In this document: positions 16,491 to 25,248 of the stretch, piece by piece
Layout: each line of letters opens with the position of its first letter
How positions within the stretch are numbered: position 1 is the first letter of the stretch
Assembly: GCA_038255255.1 (NCBI GenBank)
Contig: JBBSLL010000001.1
Location: forward strand, 124,001 to 188,000
Direction: 5' to 3'
Source of the DNA: JBBQNY01 sp038255255
GTDB taxonomy: Bacteria; Pseudomonadota; Gammaproteobacteria; Xanthomonadales; Ahniellaceae
Length of the DNA: 64,000 nt
Made by a program: the position numbers and the translations under genes
Notes under the pieces: model-generated
Told to the model about the DNA's origin: nothing
The model's input: only the letters and a program-made list of their open reading frames with translations
The model's database searches: none

Positions 16491-17350
16491 GCCTCGTCGA
16501 TTTCATCGCCAGTCACGAAGCGACGCTGCGCGTGGTTGGCTTCGCGCTCGCGCTGGTGCTGCTCGCCGGTGCCGAGCGGGTCTGGCCCGCGCGCGGCGAT
16601 GCCCGTCCCGCACGCCGCCAGCTGACCAATGCCGGCCTGATGCTGATCGACACGGCACTTGTGCGACTTGCATTTCCGGTGCTTGCGGTGGCGCTTGCGC
16701 TCGACGTGCACGCGCGTGGCGGCGGCCTGCTTGGTGCGATCGACTGGCCGCTGTGGCTGGAGATGCTGCTCGCCTTGCTGATCTTCGATGCAGCCATCTA
16801 CTGGCAACATCGAATGCTGCACCGGATTCCGCTGCTGTGGCGATTGCATCGCGTGCATCACAGCGACACTGCCTTCGATGTCAGTCTCGGCGTACGATTC
16901 CACCCGCTGGAAATTGCCGTTTCGATGGCGATCAAGCTCGGTCTCGTGCTGGCCCTCGGACCACATCCGGCAGCGGTGGTCGTCTTCGAGCTTCTCCTGT
17001 CGGCCTCCAGCCTCTTCACTCACGCCGATTTTGCTTTTCCGCCGCGCGCCGACCGCGTGCTGCGTACCGCGGTCGTGACCCCGTCGATGCACCGTATCCA
17101 CCACTCGGTGCATCGCGACGAAACCGACAGCAATTACGGGTTCCTGCTGTCGCTGTGGGACCGTGTCTTCGGCAGCTATCGCATCCGCCCGCGGGAACCC
17201 GAGCGCAGCATGGCGGTCGGACTGCCGTACTGGCGCGACCCGACGGCGCTGGCGTTCGGTGCGTTGCTCCTGCAACCCTTGCGCAGCGTGCCCGCCGCAC
17301 GCGTCCAGGCCGATCCCGATCCGGCGATGACGGATAACCCGCATGCATGA
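16487..17350 (+). CDS. Sterol desaturase / fatty acid hydroxylase family membrane protein
   Basis: 287-residue membrane protein with four to five hydrophobic segments and the three histidine boxes of the di-iron fatty acid hydroxylase superfamily: HRMLH (H108, H112), HRVHH (H121, H124, H125) and HRIHH (H202, H205, H206), plus an outlying RFHPLE. Members hydroxylate or desaturate lipid chains or cleave ether lipids using O2. It overlaps the genes on both sides (ATGA with the upstream one, 8 bases with arsS), so it belongs to the arsenosugar operon. A lipid-acting oxygenase here suggests the product might be attached to or modified as a lipid; that is inference. Confidence 0.88.
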   Translation: MSLVDFIASHEATLRVVGFALALVLLAGAERVWPARGDARPARRQLTNAGLMLIDTALVRLAFPVLAVALALDVHARGGGLLGAIDWPLWLEMLLALLIFDAAIYWQHRMLHRIPLLWRLHRVHHSDTAFDVSLGVRFHPLEIAVSMAIKLGLVLALGPHPAAVVVFELLLSASSLFTHADFAFPPRADRVLRTAVVTPSMHRIHHSVHRDETDSNYGFLLSLWDRVFGSYRIRPREPERSMAVGLPYWRDPTALAFGALLLQPLRSVPAARVQADPDPAMTDNPHA

Positions 17351-18323
17351 CACATGGCCCCTGCTGCAGAACAGCGACTTCCCGCGCATCGAGCGCGAAA
17401 GATTCGACACGCTGCAGTTGAACCTCGGTTACCTGTGCAACCTGAGTTGCATCCATTGCCACGTCAATGCGGGCCCGCGCCGCACCGAGCTCATGTCGCG
17501 CGACACCATGGACCTCGCGATGGCCGTTGCGCGGCGCCACGGCGTGGGCACGCTCGATCTGACCGGCGGATCGCCGGAGATGAATCCCGACTTCCGCTGG
17601 CTGGTGAGCGAGGCGCGGACTGCGGGCATTAAGGTCATGGACCGGCTCAACCCGACGATCATGGAAGAACCGGGATACGGCTGGGTGGGCGAATTCCTCG
17701 CGGAGCATGGAGTGGAAGCGGTAGCGTCGTTGCCCTGCTACAGCCAGGCCAATGTCGACGAGCAACGCGGCAAGGGCGTGTTCGAGTCGTCGATCCGCGC
17801 GCTGGCCTCGCTCAATGGCCTTGGATACGGCCGTGCCGGGAGCGGGCTGGTGCTCAATCTCGTCTACAACCCGAATGGCGCATTCCTGCCGCCGGAGCAG
17901 GCGCAGCTCGAGGCGGATTACCGCAAACTGCTGCGCGAGAACTTCGGGCTGGAGTTCAACCGGCTGTTCGCGCTCGCCAACATGCCCATCCAGCGCTACG
18001 GCTCGTGGTTGCTGTCGAAAGGGCTGTTCGACGGCTACATGGCGACGCTCTCGGGCGCGCACCGTGCCGAAAACCTGGACGGGGTGATGTGTCGCTCGCT
18101 GGTCAGCGTGGATTACCTCGGATATCTCTACGACTGCGACTTCAACCAGATGCTGCACCTGCCGCTCGGCGACACCGGTGAGTCCGGCGCGATCGATGAG
18201 AAGAACCGGCCCCACCTCCGCGACCTGCTCACGGCCGCCCCCACACGCCGCATTGCCACGGCGCGACACTGTTATGGATGCACTGCGGGGCAGGGATCGA
18301 GCTGCGGCGGCGCATTGCATTGA
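17343..18323 (+). CDS. arsS: Arsenosugar biosynthesis radical SAM protein ArsS
   Basis: 326 residues. The radical SAM cluster motif is CNLSCIHC (C32, C36, C39) directly after LNLGYL, followed by LDLTGGSPEMNPDFRWLV. The family-specific SLPCYSQANVDEQRG carries Cys132, the position that is selenocysteine in some homologues, and the C-terminus holds the Cys-rich segment CYGCTAGQGSSC (C310, C313, C321). This matches the radical SAM/Cys-rich ArsS family, which adds the 5'-deoxyadenosyl group to dimethylarsenite, giving the ribose of arsenosugars. It overlaps the preceding membrane oxygenase by 8 bases and closes the operon. Length is normal. Confidence 0.9.
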   Translation: MHDTWPLLQNSDFPRIERERFDTLQLNLGYLCNLSCIHCHVNAGPRRTELMSRDTMDLAMAVARRHGVGTLDLTGGSPEMNPDFRWLVSEARTAGIKVMDRLNPTIMEEPGYGWVGEFLAEHGVEAVASLPCYSQANVDEQRGKGVFESSIRALASLNGLGYGRAGSGLVLNLVYNPNGAFLPPEQAQLEADYRKLLRENFGLEFNRLFALANMPIQRYGSWLLSKGLFDGYMATLSGAHRAENLDGVMCRSLVSVDYLGYLYDCDFNQMLHLPLGDTGESGAIDEKNRPHLRDLLTAAPTRRIATARHCYGCTAGQGSSCGGALH

Positions 18324-18375
18324 GGCTGCCCGCGGCTTCTGGTCACGCGGCCGGGCCACCTACAATGCTCCGCCC

Positions 18376-19380
18376 ATGGATACCCTGACCACGCCACCAC
18401 CGCCGCGCCGACTGTCCGTCGCACCGATGATGGACTGGACCGATCGGCACTGCCGCTTCTTCCACCGGATCCTGGCGCCGCACGCGCTGCTGTACACGGA
18501 GATGCTGACGGCTGCGGCCGTCGTGCACGGGGATCGCGCGCGCCTGCTGCGCAACGATCCCGCGGAACATCCCGTCGGGCTGCAACTGGGCGGGAGCGAG
18601 CCGGAGCTCCTCGCCGCCGCGGCGCGGCACGGCGTCGAGGCGGGCTACGACGAGATCAACCTCAATTGCGGGTGCCCTTCGGATCGCGTGCAGGCCGGGC
18701 GGTTCGGCGCCTGCCTGATGCGCGAACCGGAGCTTGTCGCTGCGTGCGTGGCGTCGATGCGCGACGCGGTTTCCGTGCCGGTCACGGTCAAGTGCCGCAT
18801 CGGTGTCGACGACATGGACGACGAGGAAGGTCTCCGCGCGTTCGTGGATACGGTAGCGGCGGCGGGCTGCGATACCTTCATCGTGCACGCGCGCAAGGCG
18901 TGGCTCAAGGGCCTGTCGCCCAAGCAGAATCGCGAGGTGCCGCCGCTCGACTACGCGCGTGTGGCGCGACTCAAGGCCGCGCGCCCCGGCTTGCACATCA
19001 TCCTCAATGGCGGCATCGGCAAAGTCGAGGATGCGACCGCGCACCTGGCCAGTTTCGACGGCGTGATGCTCGGACGCGCTGCGTATCACGATCCCTATCT
19101 TCTCGCCCTGCTGGATGCGCGTGTGTCTGGTGGCGCACCGGTAACGCGTCGTGCGGCACTCGCCGCCATGCGCCCTCACGTCGAGGCGCATCTCGCGGAA
19201 GGCGGGCACCTGGCGCAGGTCACGCGGCACATGCTGGGGCTCTTCCAGGGCCTGCCGGGGGCGCGCCAGTGGCGGCGCGTCCTCAGCGAAGGCGCGCATC
19301 GGCCCGGCGCGGATTTCGAGCTGGTCGAACGTGCCGCCGCGCACGTTGCCGACACCGGGCCATTGGCGCACGCCGCCTGA
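18376..19380 (+). CDS. dusA: tRNA-dihydrouridine(20/20a) synthase
   Basis: 334 residues. FMN-dependent reduction of U20/U20a in tRNA. Visible landmarks: SVAPMMDWTDRHCRFFHRIL at the N-terminus, EMLTAAAVVHGD, VGLQLGGSEP, INLNCGCPSDRVQAGRFGAC with the catalytic Cys, VTVKCRIGVDDMD, FIVHARKAWLKGLSPKQNRE and HIILNGGIG. The ARKAWLKGLSPK-NRE segment is specific for DusA as opposed to DusB/C. A TACAAT hexamer lies 10 bases before the ATG, which would give an almost leaderless transcript; no good -35 is evident. Its stop overlaps the next gene's start (TGATG). Confidence 0.94.
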   Translation: MDTLTTPPPPRRLSVAPMMDWTDRHCRFFHRILAPHALLYTEMLTAAAVVHGDRARLLRNDPAEHPVGLQLGGSEPELLAAAARHGVEAGYDEINLNCGCPSDRVQAGRFGACLMREPELVAACVASMRDAVSVPVTVKCRIGVDDMDDEEGLRAFVDTVAAAGCDTFIVHARKAWLKGLSPKQNREVPPLDYARVARLKAARPGLHIILNGGIGKVEDATAHLASFDGVMLGRAAYHDPYLLALLDARVSGGAPVTRRAALAAMRPHVEAHLAEGGHLAQVTRHMLGLFQGLPGARQWRRVLSEGAHRPGADFELVERAAAHVADTGPLAHAA

Positions 19381-20306
19381 TGCACGCGGGGATTTTCTTC
19401 GACGTCGAGGCGTATGCGCGCGCACAGGCGTCGGCCCCGCTGGGAATCGACGCGGCTCCCACGGCGAAGGCGGCGCTGGTGGTATCGCCCGACGGGTTCC
19501 GTGTGTCCAGCCAGACCAGCAGCGACAACCGCTACATGCGCACCGATCACGTCGCGGATGCGGCGCGGGCGCATGCGCAGCACGCGGGCCTGGTGCGTGC
19601 CATCGATCGCTGCGTCCCGGTCGTGCGGTTCCAGGGCGACCCCGCGAGCCCCGATGCGGTGTTCCCCAACAATGCATTCGCGACCATCAACGGACGACTG
19701 ATCGTCGGGGCGATGCGACATCCGGAACGAAGGCTCGAAGCCATGAGGCGCGACATCCCGCGGTTTTTCCGTACGCGGCTCGGTTATGCGGTCGAGCGCC
19801 TCGGCGACGACCCGGCCTGCGTCGCCGAGCTGACCGGAGCGCTGGCGATCGACCGTGGCCGGGGCATCGGCTATTGCGGATTGAGCGAGCGTTGCAATGA
19901 CGCAGGCGCGCTGGCGATGCACGAGGCGTTCGGGCTGCGGCGGACGTTCGTGTTCCAACTGGCAGCCGGCGAGTACCACACCAACGTCGTGCTGGCCGTC
20001 CTCGCGTCGAAAATGCTGCTGATATGCCGGGAAGCCTTTGCCGATCCGCGTGCCGCCGACGCGATCGCGGCGCTGTACGCACCCCATGTCGCGTGGCTCG
20101 ACCCGGACGAGAAACGTGGCTTCGCCGGCAACGCGATTGCGCTCGACGACAGGACCGCCTGGTGGAGCGAACGAGGCGCAGCGTCGCTCCGCCAGGCCTC
20201 GAAAAGCGCCATCGATAAGAGCGGCATGCGGATTTCCGCGGTGCCGCTCGATGAGATCGAGACTGCCGGGGGCAGCCTTCGCTGCTGCGTCGCGGAGGTT
20301 TTTTGA
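19380..20306 (+). CDS. ctlX: Arginine-deiminase-related amidinotransferase-fold hydrolase (CtlX-like)
   Basis: 308 residues of the guanidino-group-modifying superfamily. Blocks: SSQTSSDNRYM near the N-terminus, VFPNNAFATI (family FPNNWFSTH-like loop), LTGALAIDRGRGIGYCGLSERC, AAGEYHTNVVLAVLASKML with the catalytic His, and the C-terminal GGSLRCCVAEVF that carries the nucleophilic Cys. The arrangement matches citrulline-utilisation hydrolase CtlX and dimethylarginase-like proteins; the exact substrate (citrulline or another ureido compound) is uncertain. The initiation codon shares one base with the dusA stop. Confidence 0.8.
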   Translation: MHAGIFFDVEAYARAQASAPLGIDAAPTAKAALVVSPDGFRVSSQTSSDNRYMRTDHVADAARAHAQHAGLVRAIDRCVPVVRFQGDPASPDAVFPNNAFATINGRLIVGAMRHPERRLEAMRRDIPRFFRTRLGYAVERLGDDPACVAELTGALAIDRGRGIGYCGLSERCNDAGALAMHEAFGLRRTFVFQLAAGEYHTNVVLAVLASKMLLICREAFADPRAADAIAALYAPHVAWLDPDEKRGFAGNAIALDDRTAWWSERGAASLRQASKSAIDKSGMRISAVPLDEIETAGGSLRCCVAEVF

Positions 20307-20368
20307 CACCCACCCGGTCGCGTAGATGGCGAACCTGAACGAAATGCAAGGGTTTCCGGCACAATCCA

Positions 20369-20396
20369 TTCAGGAAAGTTCAGGACGGATTCAAAG
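20369..20396 (+). promoter_or_regulatory. Direct repeats TTCAGGA: probable response-regulator binding site
   Basis: TTCAGGA occurs at 20369-20375 and again at 20379-20385 (10-base period), with a weaker third unit TTCAAAG at 20390-20396. One-turn-spaced direct repeats upstream of a start are typical OmpR/PhoP-class binding sites. They precede the PepSY-like gene and the two-component system at 20761-22836, so autoregulation is likely. Confidence 0.5.
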
Positions 20397-20442
20397 CCGG
20401 GTGCATAGTCTGCGTGATGACCCTAGAGAAGCGCCCCTCCCA

Positions 20443-20715
20443 ATGACCCGCCTCCGTGCAGTTTTGATTCTCCTGGTTGGCGCGGTGTTGGCCGCGAGCG
20501 CCGTGGCGGCCCGTGGACAGTCGCCCGGGAGCAGCGGCGCGGCAACCCTGCGCGAAGCGGTGGCGATGGTGGAACGCGACACGGGTGGCCGCATCCTCGA
20601 CGCGGAGACCGTCACCACCGGTTCGACCCGTGTCTACCGGATCAAGGTTCTCACGCCGGACGGAACCGTTCGCGTCGTGCAGGTCATGTCCACCGATTCG
20701 AACGCATCATCCTGA
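20443..20715 (+). CDS. PepSY-like periplasmic protein upstream of a two-component system
   Basis: 90-residue protein with a signal peptide (LRAVLILLVGAVLAASAVAA) and a short PepSY-like domain: LREAVAMVERDTGGRILDAE, then VYRIKVLTPDGTVRVVQVM. Such small exported PepSY proteins are commonly encoded immediately before PhoP/PhoQ-type systems in Xanthomonadales and probably modulate or report to the sensor kinase in the periplasm. ATG at 20443 chosen because it starts the signal peptide; the upstream in-frame ATG at 20326 would precede the putative regulatory repeats. It is 45 bases before the response regulator. Confidence 0.75.
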   Translation: MTRLRAVLILLVGAVLAASAVAARGQSPGSSGAATLREAVAMVERDTGGRILDAETVTTGSTRVYRIKVLTPDGTVRVVQVMSTDSNASS

Positions 20716-20760
20716 TGCACACCACACGCACCACAGCACGAACCTACGAAGGGGCAGCGC

Positions 20761-21441
20761 ATGCGCATTTTGCTGGTTGAAGACGAAGCACCGCTCCGCG
20801 AGACGCTCGCCGCGCGATTGCGCCGCGAAGGGTACGCCGTGGATGCAGCAGCGGATGGCGAGGAAGGACTCTATCTCGGCCGCGAGGTGCCGTTCGACGT
20901 GGCCATCATCGATCTCGGCCTGCCCAAGATGTCGGGCATGGAGCTCATCACCACGCTGCGCGAGGAAGGTGCCCGGTATCCGGTGCTGATACTTACGGCC
21001 CGGACCAGCTGGCAGGACAAGGTCGAAGGCCTGAAGACAGGCGCGGACGACTATCTGGTCAAGCCGTTCCACGTCGAGGAACTGCTGGCGCGACTCAACG
21101 CGCTGGTACGCCGCGCAACCGGCTGGTCCAAGCCCGTGCTCGAATGCGGGCCCATGGTGCTCGACACGACCGCCCAGACGGTGACGGTCAATGCCAAGGC
21201 CATCGACCTCACGAGCTACGAATACAAGGTGCTGGAATACCTCATGCTCCACGCCGGCGAGCTGGTGTCCAAGGCGGACCTGACTGAGCACATCTACCAG
21301 CAGGATTTCGATCGCGATTCCAACGTGCTCGAGGTGTTCATCGGGAGGCTGCGTCGCAAACTCGATCCCGACGGCGAGATCAAGCCGATCGAGACGGTTC
21401 GCGGACGCGGTTACCGCTTCGCGATTCCGCGCTCCGAGTAG
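20761..21441 (+). CDS. OmpR/PhoP-family response regulator
   Basis: 226 residues. Receiver domain 1-115: acidic pair E7/D8 in LLVEDEAP, phospho-acceptor D51 in AIIDLGLPKMSG, T/S in LILTART and K103-region LVKPFHVEELLAR. A winged-helix DNA-binding domain follows (LTSYEYKVLEYLMLHAGELV, SNVLEVFIGRLRRKLD, ETVRGRGYRF). Start supported by AAGGGG about 8 bases before the ATG. It is followed by its kinase 18 bases later and preceded by a PepSY-like gene, the usual layout of PhoPQ-like systems that respond to cations, pH or cationic peptides. The signal here is not known. Confidence 0.92.
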   Translation: MRILLVEDEAPLRETLAARLRREGYAVDAAADGEEGLYLGREVPFDVAIIDLGLPKMSGMELITTLREEGARYPVLILTARTSWQDKVEGLKTGADDYLVKPFHVEELLARLNALVRRATGWSKPVLECGPMVLDTTAQTVTVNAKAIDLTSYEYKVLEYLMLHAGELVSKADLTEHIYQQDFDRDSNVLEVFIGRLRRKLDPDGEIKPIETVRGRGYRFAIPRSE

Positions 21442-21459
21442 GGGCCAGGCCTCGGCGGC

Positions 21460-22836
21460 GTGCGCCGCATGCGCATCGGTTCGATGTCCCTCACCGCGCG
21501 GGTGGCCCTATCGGCCATCCTGGCGCTGGTCGCGTTTCTCGGGCTGACCGGCTATGCCCTCGAGCGCGCGTTTTACGATTCGGCGGTGCGCGCCATGCAG
21601 GATCGCCTGCGCTCGCACATCCATGCGTATCTGTCCGGATCCGATGTCAGCGTCGCCGGGGAGCTGATCCTGCCCGAAGTTTCGCCGGACCCGCGTTTCG
21701 ACATTCCCCATTCGGGTCTTTACGCCGCGGTGGTGGGGGGCAAGAACCGCTGGAGATCCTCGTCGGCGATAGGCCTGGACCTGCCGCTCAAGACCGAGCT
21801 CGCGCGCAACGAAGAACGGTTCATCGGGCCCATGGATACGACGTCCGGAAAAGTCTACGTCGAGAGCATGGGCATCGCGTGGGAGGTGCCGAACGGACAA
21901 CCCTTGCCGCTCACGTTCCACGTCGTCGAGGACGACTCGCACCTGCGCGGGCAATTGCAGGTATTCCGGCGCACGTTGTGGATCTGGCTGACGATTGCGG
22001 CAGTGCTGGTCGTGGCGGTACTGCTGACGGCGCTGCGCTGGAGCCTGATGCCGCTCAAGAGAGTGGAGCGCGACGTGGCCCGCATCGAGCGCGGCAGCCT
22101 CGAACTCCTCGCCGACGACTACCCGAGCGAGCTCCGTACACTGACCCACAGCATCAACGACTTCATCGACAGCGAACGCGAGCAGCGGATCCGCAACCGT
22201 CATCGCATGGGCGATCTCGCACACAGCCTCAAGACGCCGCTCGCGGTGATCCGCAATGCGCTCGAGAACCCTGTCGAGAGCGCGGCCCTCGAGGGTGTCG
22301 TTGCGGAACAGGTGCGGCGCATGGACGACATCGTGGCGTACCAGCTCTCGCGAGCGGGGACCGCCGGGCACACCACGTTCTCGGCACCCGTGGCGGTATC
22401 CGGCGTGGCGGAGGAACTCGTGGGCAGTCTCGAGAAAGTGCACGCGACGCGGAACATCCTCTGCGAATTCGAGTTGTCGCCCGACGCGTGCTTCTTCGGC
22501 GACCGCGGCGATCTCATGGAAATCCTGGGTAACGTGCTCGACAACGCCTTCAAGTGGGCTGAGCGGCGCGTGCTGCTGTCCACGCGCTCCATAAAGGGTC
22601 GCCGCCGCGACGGCCTCGAGATCCAGGTGGAGGACGACGGGGCCGGCATCGACGCGGTCACGATGGAGCGCCTCCTGCAGCGCGGCGTGCGCGGCGACGA
22701 GCGCGTCGAGGGCCACGGCCTTGGACTCGCCATCGTGGACAACCTCATCCGCGACTATCGCGGGGAGCTGCTTGTCTCGAACTCGACCACCCTCGGCGGT
22801 GCCTGCTTCCAGCTGCGCTTCCCGCCATTGAACTGA
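21460..22836 (+). CDS. PhoQ-like membrane sensor histidine kinase
   Basis: 458 residues from GTG 21460 (ATGs at 21469 and 21484 are alternatives). Transmembrane helices at about 12-33 and 172-192 flank a periplasmic domain of about 135 residues. A HAMP-like linker is followed by the phosphorylation site DLAHSLKTPLAVIRN with H255, and an ATPase domain with N-box EILGNVLDNAFKWA, G1 VEDDGAGI and G2 GHGLGLAIVDNLI. The H-box HSLKTPLA is the variant typical of PhoQ-type kinases. Partner of the adjacent response regulator. Confidence 0.9.
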   Translation: MRRMRIGSMSLTARVALSAILALVAFLGLTGYALERAFYDSAVRAMQDRLRSHIHAYLSGSDVSVAGELILPEVSPDPRFDIPHSGLYAAVVGGKNRWRSSSAIGLDLPLKTELARNEERFIGPMDTTSGKVYVESMGIAWEVPNGQPLPLTFHVVEDDSHLRGQLQVFRRTLWIWLTIAAVLVVAVLLTALRWSLMPLKRVERDVARIERGSLELLADDYPSELRTLTHSINDFIDSEREQRIRNRHRMGDLAHSLKTPLAVIRNALENPVESAALEGVVAEQVRRMDDIVAYQLSRAGTAGHTTFSAPVAVSGVAEELVGSLEKVHATRNILCEFELSPDACFFGDRGDLMEILGNVLDNAFKWAERRVLLSTRSIKGRRRDGLEIQVEDDGAGIDAVTMERLLQRGVRGDERVEGHGLGLAIVDNLIRDYRGELLVSNSTTLGGACFQLRFPPLN

Positions 22837-22952
22837 CCGTCCCGCGCTGCGGATGCGGGTCGTGCCGCCGGACCTCGGGTGGGGGCTTGCCGCGCGCGCG
22901 TGGCGAGGACTACCCTGCGCGCCTTGCCGCTGATACGTCGCTGCTGTGCATC

Positions 22953-23026
22953 GCGGGTGTAGCTCAATGGTAGAGCTGCAGCTTCCCAAGCTGCTGACGA
23001 GGGTTCGATTCCCTTCACCCGCTCCA
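22953..23026 (+). tRNA. tRNA-Gly (CCC)
   Basis: A complete cloverleaf can be drawn: acceptor GCGGGTG with CACCCGC, D-arm AGCTCAATGGTAGAGCT, anticodon stem GCAGC/GCTGC around the loop TTCCCAA (anticodon CCC), T-arm GAGGGTTCGATTCCCTT, discriminator T and an encoded CCA (23024-23026). Confidence 0.97.
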
Positions 23027-23049
23027 ATCCACTCCGCTCCGGAAAGTGC

Positions 23050-23526
23050 ATGGCTGCCAAGTCGCTGGAAACTCCACCCATCGTCGTGGGCTGGCGCGAG
23101 ACGCTCGCTCTGCCCGCACTTGGCATTGTTGCGATCCGGGCGAAAGTCGATTCGGGCGCCCGCTCGTCCGCGCTGCACGTGGAGCATGCGGAGGAGTTCA
23201 CTGAAGGCGGGATGCCCTGGATCCGATTCGCGGTGCAGCTCGGGGTGCCGGGCGTGCCGGAGCCGCACTTCAGCAGCGCGCAGATCGTGGACCGTCGACC
23301 GGTCACCGATTCGGGCGGCCACACGGCAGAACGGGTCTTCATCCGCACCGCCATCGAACTCGCCGAGCGAAGCTGGCCGGTTGAAATAAACCTGACCAGC
23401 CGCCGCAATATGCTTTTCCCGATGCTGCTTGGCCGTACGGCCATGGCCGGGCGGCTGCTGATCGATCCTTCGCGGGCTTTCGTGTTCGGCGAACCTGCCA
23501 AAGTGCATCGCGCCAAGCGCCGCTGA
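23050..23526 (+). CDS. rimB: RimB-like retropepsin-type aspartic protease (ATP-dependent zinc protease family)
   Basis: 158 residues of the DUF785/PF05618 family: [15 protein letters not shown], the catalytic motif [11 protein letters not shown] (D34), [20 protein letters not shown] and [19 protein letters not shown]. In Pseudomonas the retropepsin-like RimB acts with RimK in trimming the glutamate tail of ribosomal protein S6, and the rimK gene follows here 52 bases downstream. The older name ATP-dependent zinc protease is misleading because no zinc motif is seen. Confidence 0.85.
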   Translation: MAAKSLETPPIVVGWRETLALPALGIVAIRAKVDSGARSSALHVEHAEEFTEGGMPWIRFAVQLGVPGVPEPHFSSAQIVDRRPVTDSGGHTAERVFIRTAIELAERSWPVEINLTSRRNMLFPMLLGRTAMAGRLLIDPSRAFVFGEPAKVHRAKRR

Positions 23527-23578
23527 TCGACGCCGCCTCACGCTCGCCCACCTGCTCGACACTCGGAAACGCATCTCG

Positions 23579-24490
23579 ATGAAGCTGGCAATCCTGTCGC
23601 GCAACAGCAAACTCTATTCGACGCAGAGCCTGCTCGAGGCCGCGCGCAAGCGCGGCCACACCGCGCGCGTGCTGGATCCGCTGCGGTGCTATATGAGCAT
23701 CGATTCGGATGCCATGGCGATCCACTACAAGGGTCGTGCGCTGACGGGCTACCACGCCGTGATCCCCCGCATCGGCGCGTCGGTGACTTTCTACGGCACC
23801 GCGGTGCTCCGGCAGTTCGAGATGATGGGCGTGACGACCCTCAACAAGTCCGACGCGATCCTGCGTGCGCGCGACAAGCTGCGCTGCCTGCAGATGCTCG
23901 CCCAGCAACGCATCGGCCTGCCCAAGACCGTGTTCGGAACCTATCCCGACGACACCGACGACCTGCTCAACCTGCTGGGCAAGCCCCCGCACGTGCACAA
24001 GCTCGTGGAAGGCACGCAGGGCGCTGGCGTGGTGCTCGCCGAAAAGATCTCGGCGTCGCGCAGCCTGATCGAGGCCTTCCGCGGGCTGTATGCGAATTTC
24101 CTGATGCAGGAGTTCATCGGCGAGGCCAAGGGATCCGACATCCGCTGCTTCGTGGTGGGGCGCAAGGTCGTGGCATCCATGCGCAGGCAGGGTGCCGCCG
24201 GCGAGTTCCGCTCGAATCTCCATCGAGGGGGCAGTGCCACGTCGATTGAACTCAGTCCCGAGGAAATCGAGGCGGCAGTGCGATCCGCGGCGACGATGGG
24301 GCTCTCCGTCGCCGGCGTGGACCTGCTGCGGTCCAAACGCGGCCCGCTGGTGCTCGAAGTGAACTCTTCCCCGGGGCTCGAAGGTATCCAGGGCGCCACT
24401 GGCGTGGATGTTGCCGGGGCAATCATCGAGTACCTCGTCGCGAAGGTTCGCCGAGACAGCCGGCGCGGCGGAACTGTGCCGCCACGCTAG
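23579..24490 (+). CDS. rimK: Ribosomal protein S6--L-glutamate ligase
   Basis: 303-residue ATP-grasp ligase: [97 protein letters not shown], and the metal site [16 protein letters not shown]. It adds glutamates to the C-terminus of S6 and can make polyglutamate. Length and blocks match RimK exactly. It pairs with the upstream RimB-like protease, giving an add/trim module for ribosome remodelling. Confidence 0.94.
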   Translation: MKLAILSRNSKLYSTQSLLEAARKRGHTARVLDPLRCYMSIDSDAMAIHYKGRALTGYHAVIPRIGASVTFYGTAVLRQFEMMGVTTLNKSDAILRARDKLRCLQMLAQQRIGLPKTVFGTYPDDTDDLLNLLGKPPHVHKLVEGTQGAGVVLAEKISASRSLIEAFRGLYANFLMQEFIGEAKGSDIRCFVVGRKVVASMRRQGAAGEFRSNLHRGGSATSIELSPEEIEAAVRSAATMGLSVAGVDLLRSKRGPLVLEVNSSPGLEGIQGATGVDVAGAIIEYLVAKVRRDSRRGGTVPPR

Positions 24491-24537
24491 GTGGATTTCC
24501 GCACTTGACCAGACGCTCCGGTATTCTCCGAGGCACC

Positions 24538-25248
24538 ATGCCAGCCATTTCCGAAACACCCATGCGCGTGCTCGTCGTCGAAGACAATTCCGACATCGCG
24601 GCCAACATCGGCGACTTCCTGACCGATCAGGGCTTCGTGGTCGATTTCGCCGGCGACGGCATCACCGGCCTGCACCTCGCGGTGGTAGATGATTTCGATG
24701 TCATCGTGCTGGATCTCAACCTGCCCGGAATGGACGGCCTCGAGGTCGTCCGCAAGCTGCGCGAAGACGCACGCAAGCAGACGCCGGTGCTGATGCTCAC
24801 CGCGCGCGATTCGCTCGAGCAGAAACTCACCGGCTTCGAGAGCGGCGCCGACGATTACCTGGTCAAGCCTTTCGCGCTGCAGGAGCTGCTGGCGCGCGTG
24901 CAGGTGCTCGGCCGCCGCGGCAAGGGGCCCAAAACGCGTCTGCTCGGCGTCGGGGAACTCGAGTACAACCTCGACACGCTGACCGTGAGTCGTGCCGGCA
25001 AACAGCTCCAGCTCAACCCCACCGGGCTCAAGCTGCTGCAGTGCCTGATGGAATCCTCCCCATCCGTCGTGACGAGACGCGAACTCGAGATGCGCGTGTG
25101 GGGCGAGGAGTTGCCCGACTCCGACAGCCTGCGCGTGCACATCCATGGGCTTCGCCAGGCCATCGACAAGCCCTTCGACAAGCCGCTCATCCACACCCGC
25201 CACGGCATCGGTTACTGCCTGTCCGATCCGGATGCAATACCGGCGTAG
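24538..25248 (+). CDS. OmpR-family response regulator
   Basis: 236 residues from ATG 24538, which has GAGG five bases upstream. Receiver domain: VLVVEDNSDIAANI, phospho-acceptor D59 in VIVLDLNLPGMDG, MLTARDSLEQKLTGFESGAD and YLVKPFALQELLAR. Winged-helix domain: LNPTGLKLLQCLMESSPSVV, SDSLRVHIHGLRQAID, IHTRHGIGYCL. The kinase gene overlaps its 3' end by 17 bases, so the two are coupled. The signal and regulon are unknown. Confidence 0.92.
   Translation: MPAISETPMRVLVVEDNSDIAANIGDFLTDQGFVVDFAGDGITGLHLAVVDDFDVIVLDLNLPGMDGLEVVRKLREDARKQTPVLMLTARDSLEQKLTGFESGADDYLVKPFALQELLARVQVLGRRGKGPKTRLLGVGELEYNLDTLTVSRAGKQLQLNPTGLKLLQCLMESSPSVVTRRELEMRVWGEELPDSDSLRVHIHGLRQAIDKPFDKPLIHTRHGIGYCLSDPDAIPA

Noticed and set aside
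17343..18323. ArsS as a selenoprotein
   Set aside because: The relevant position (residue 132) is a Cys codon and there is no in-frame TGA before the stop.
24505..24527. TTGACC ... TATTCT promoter before the second response regulator
   Set aside because: The spacer is only 11 bases, too short for sigma70.
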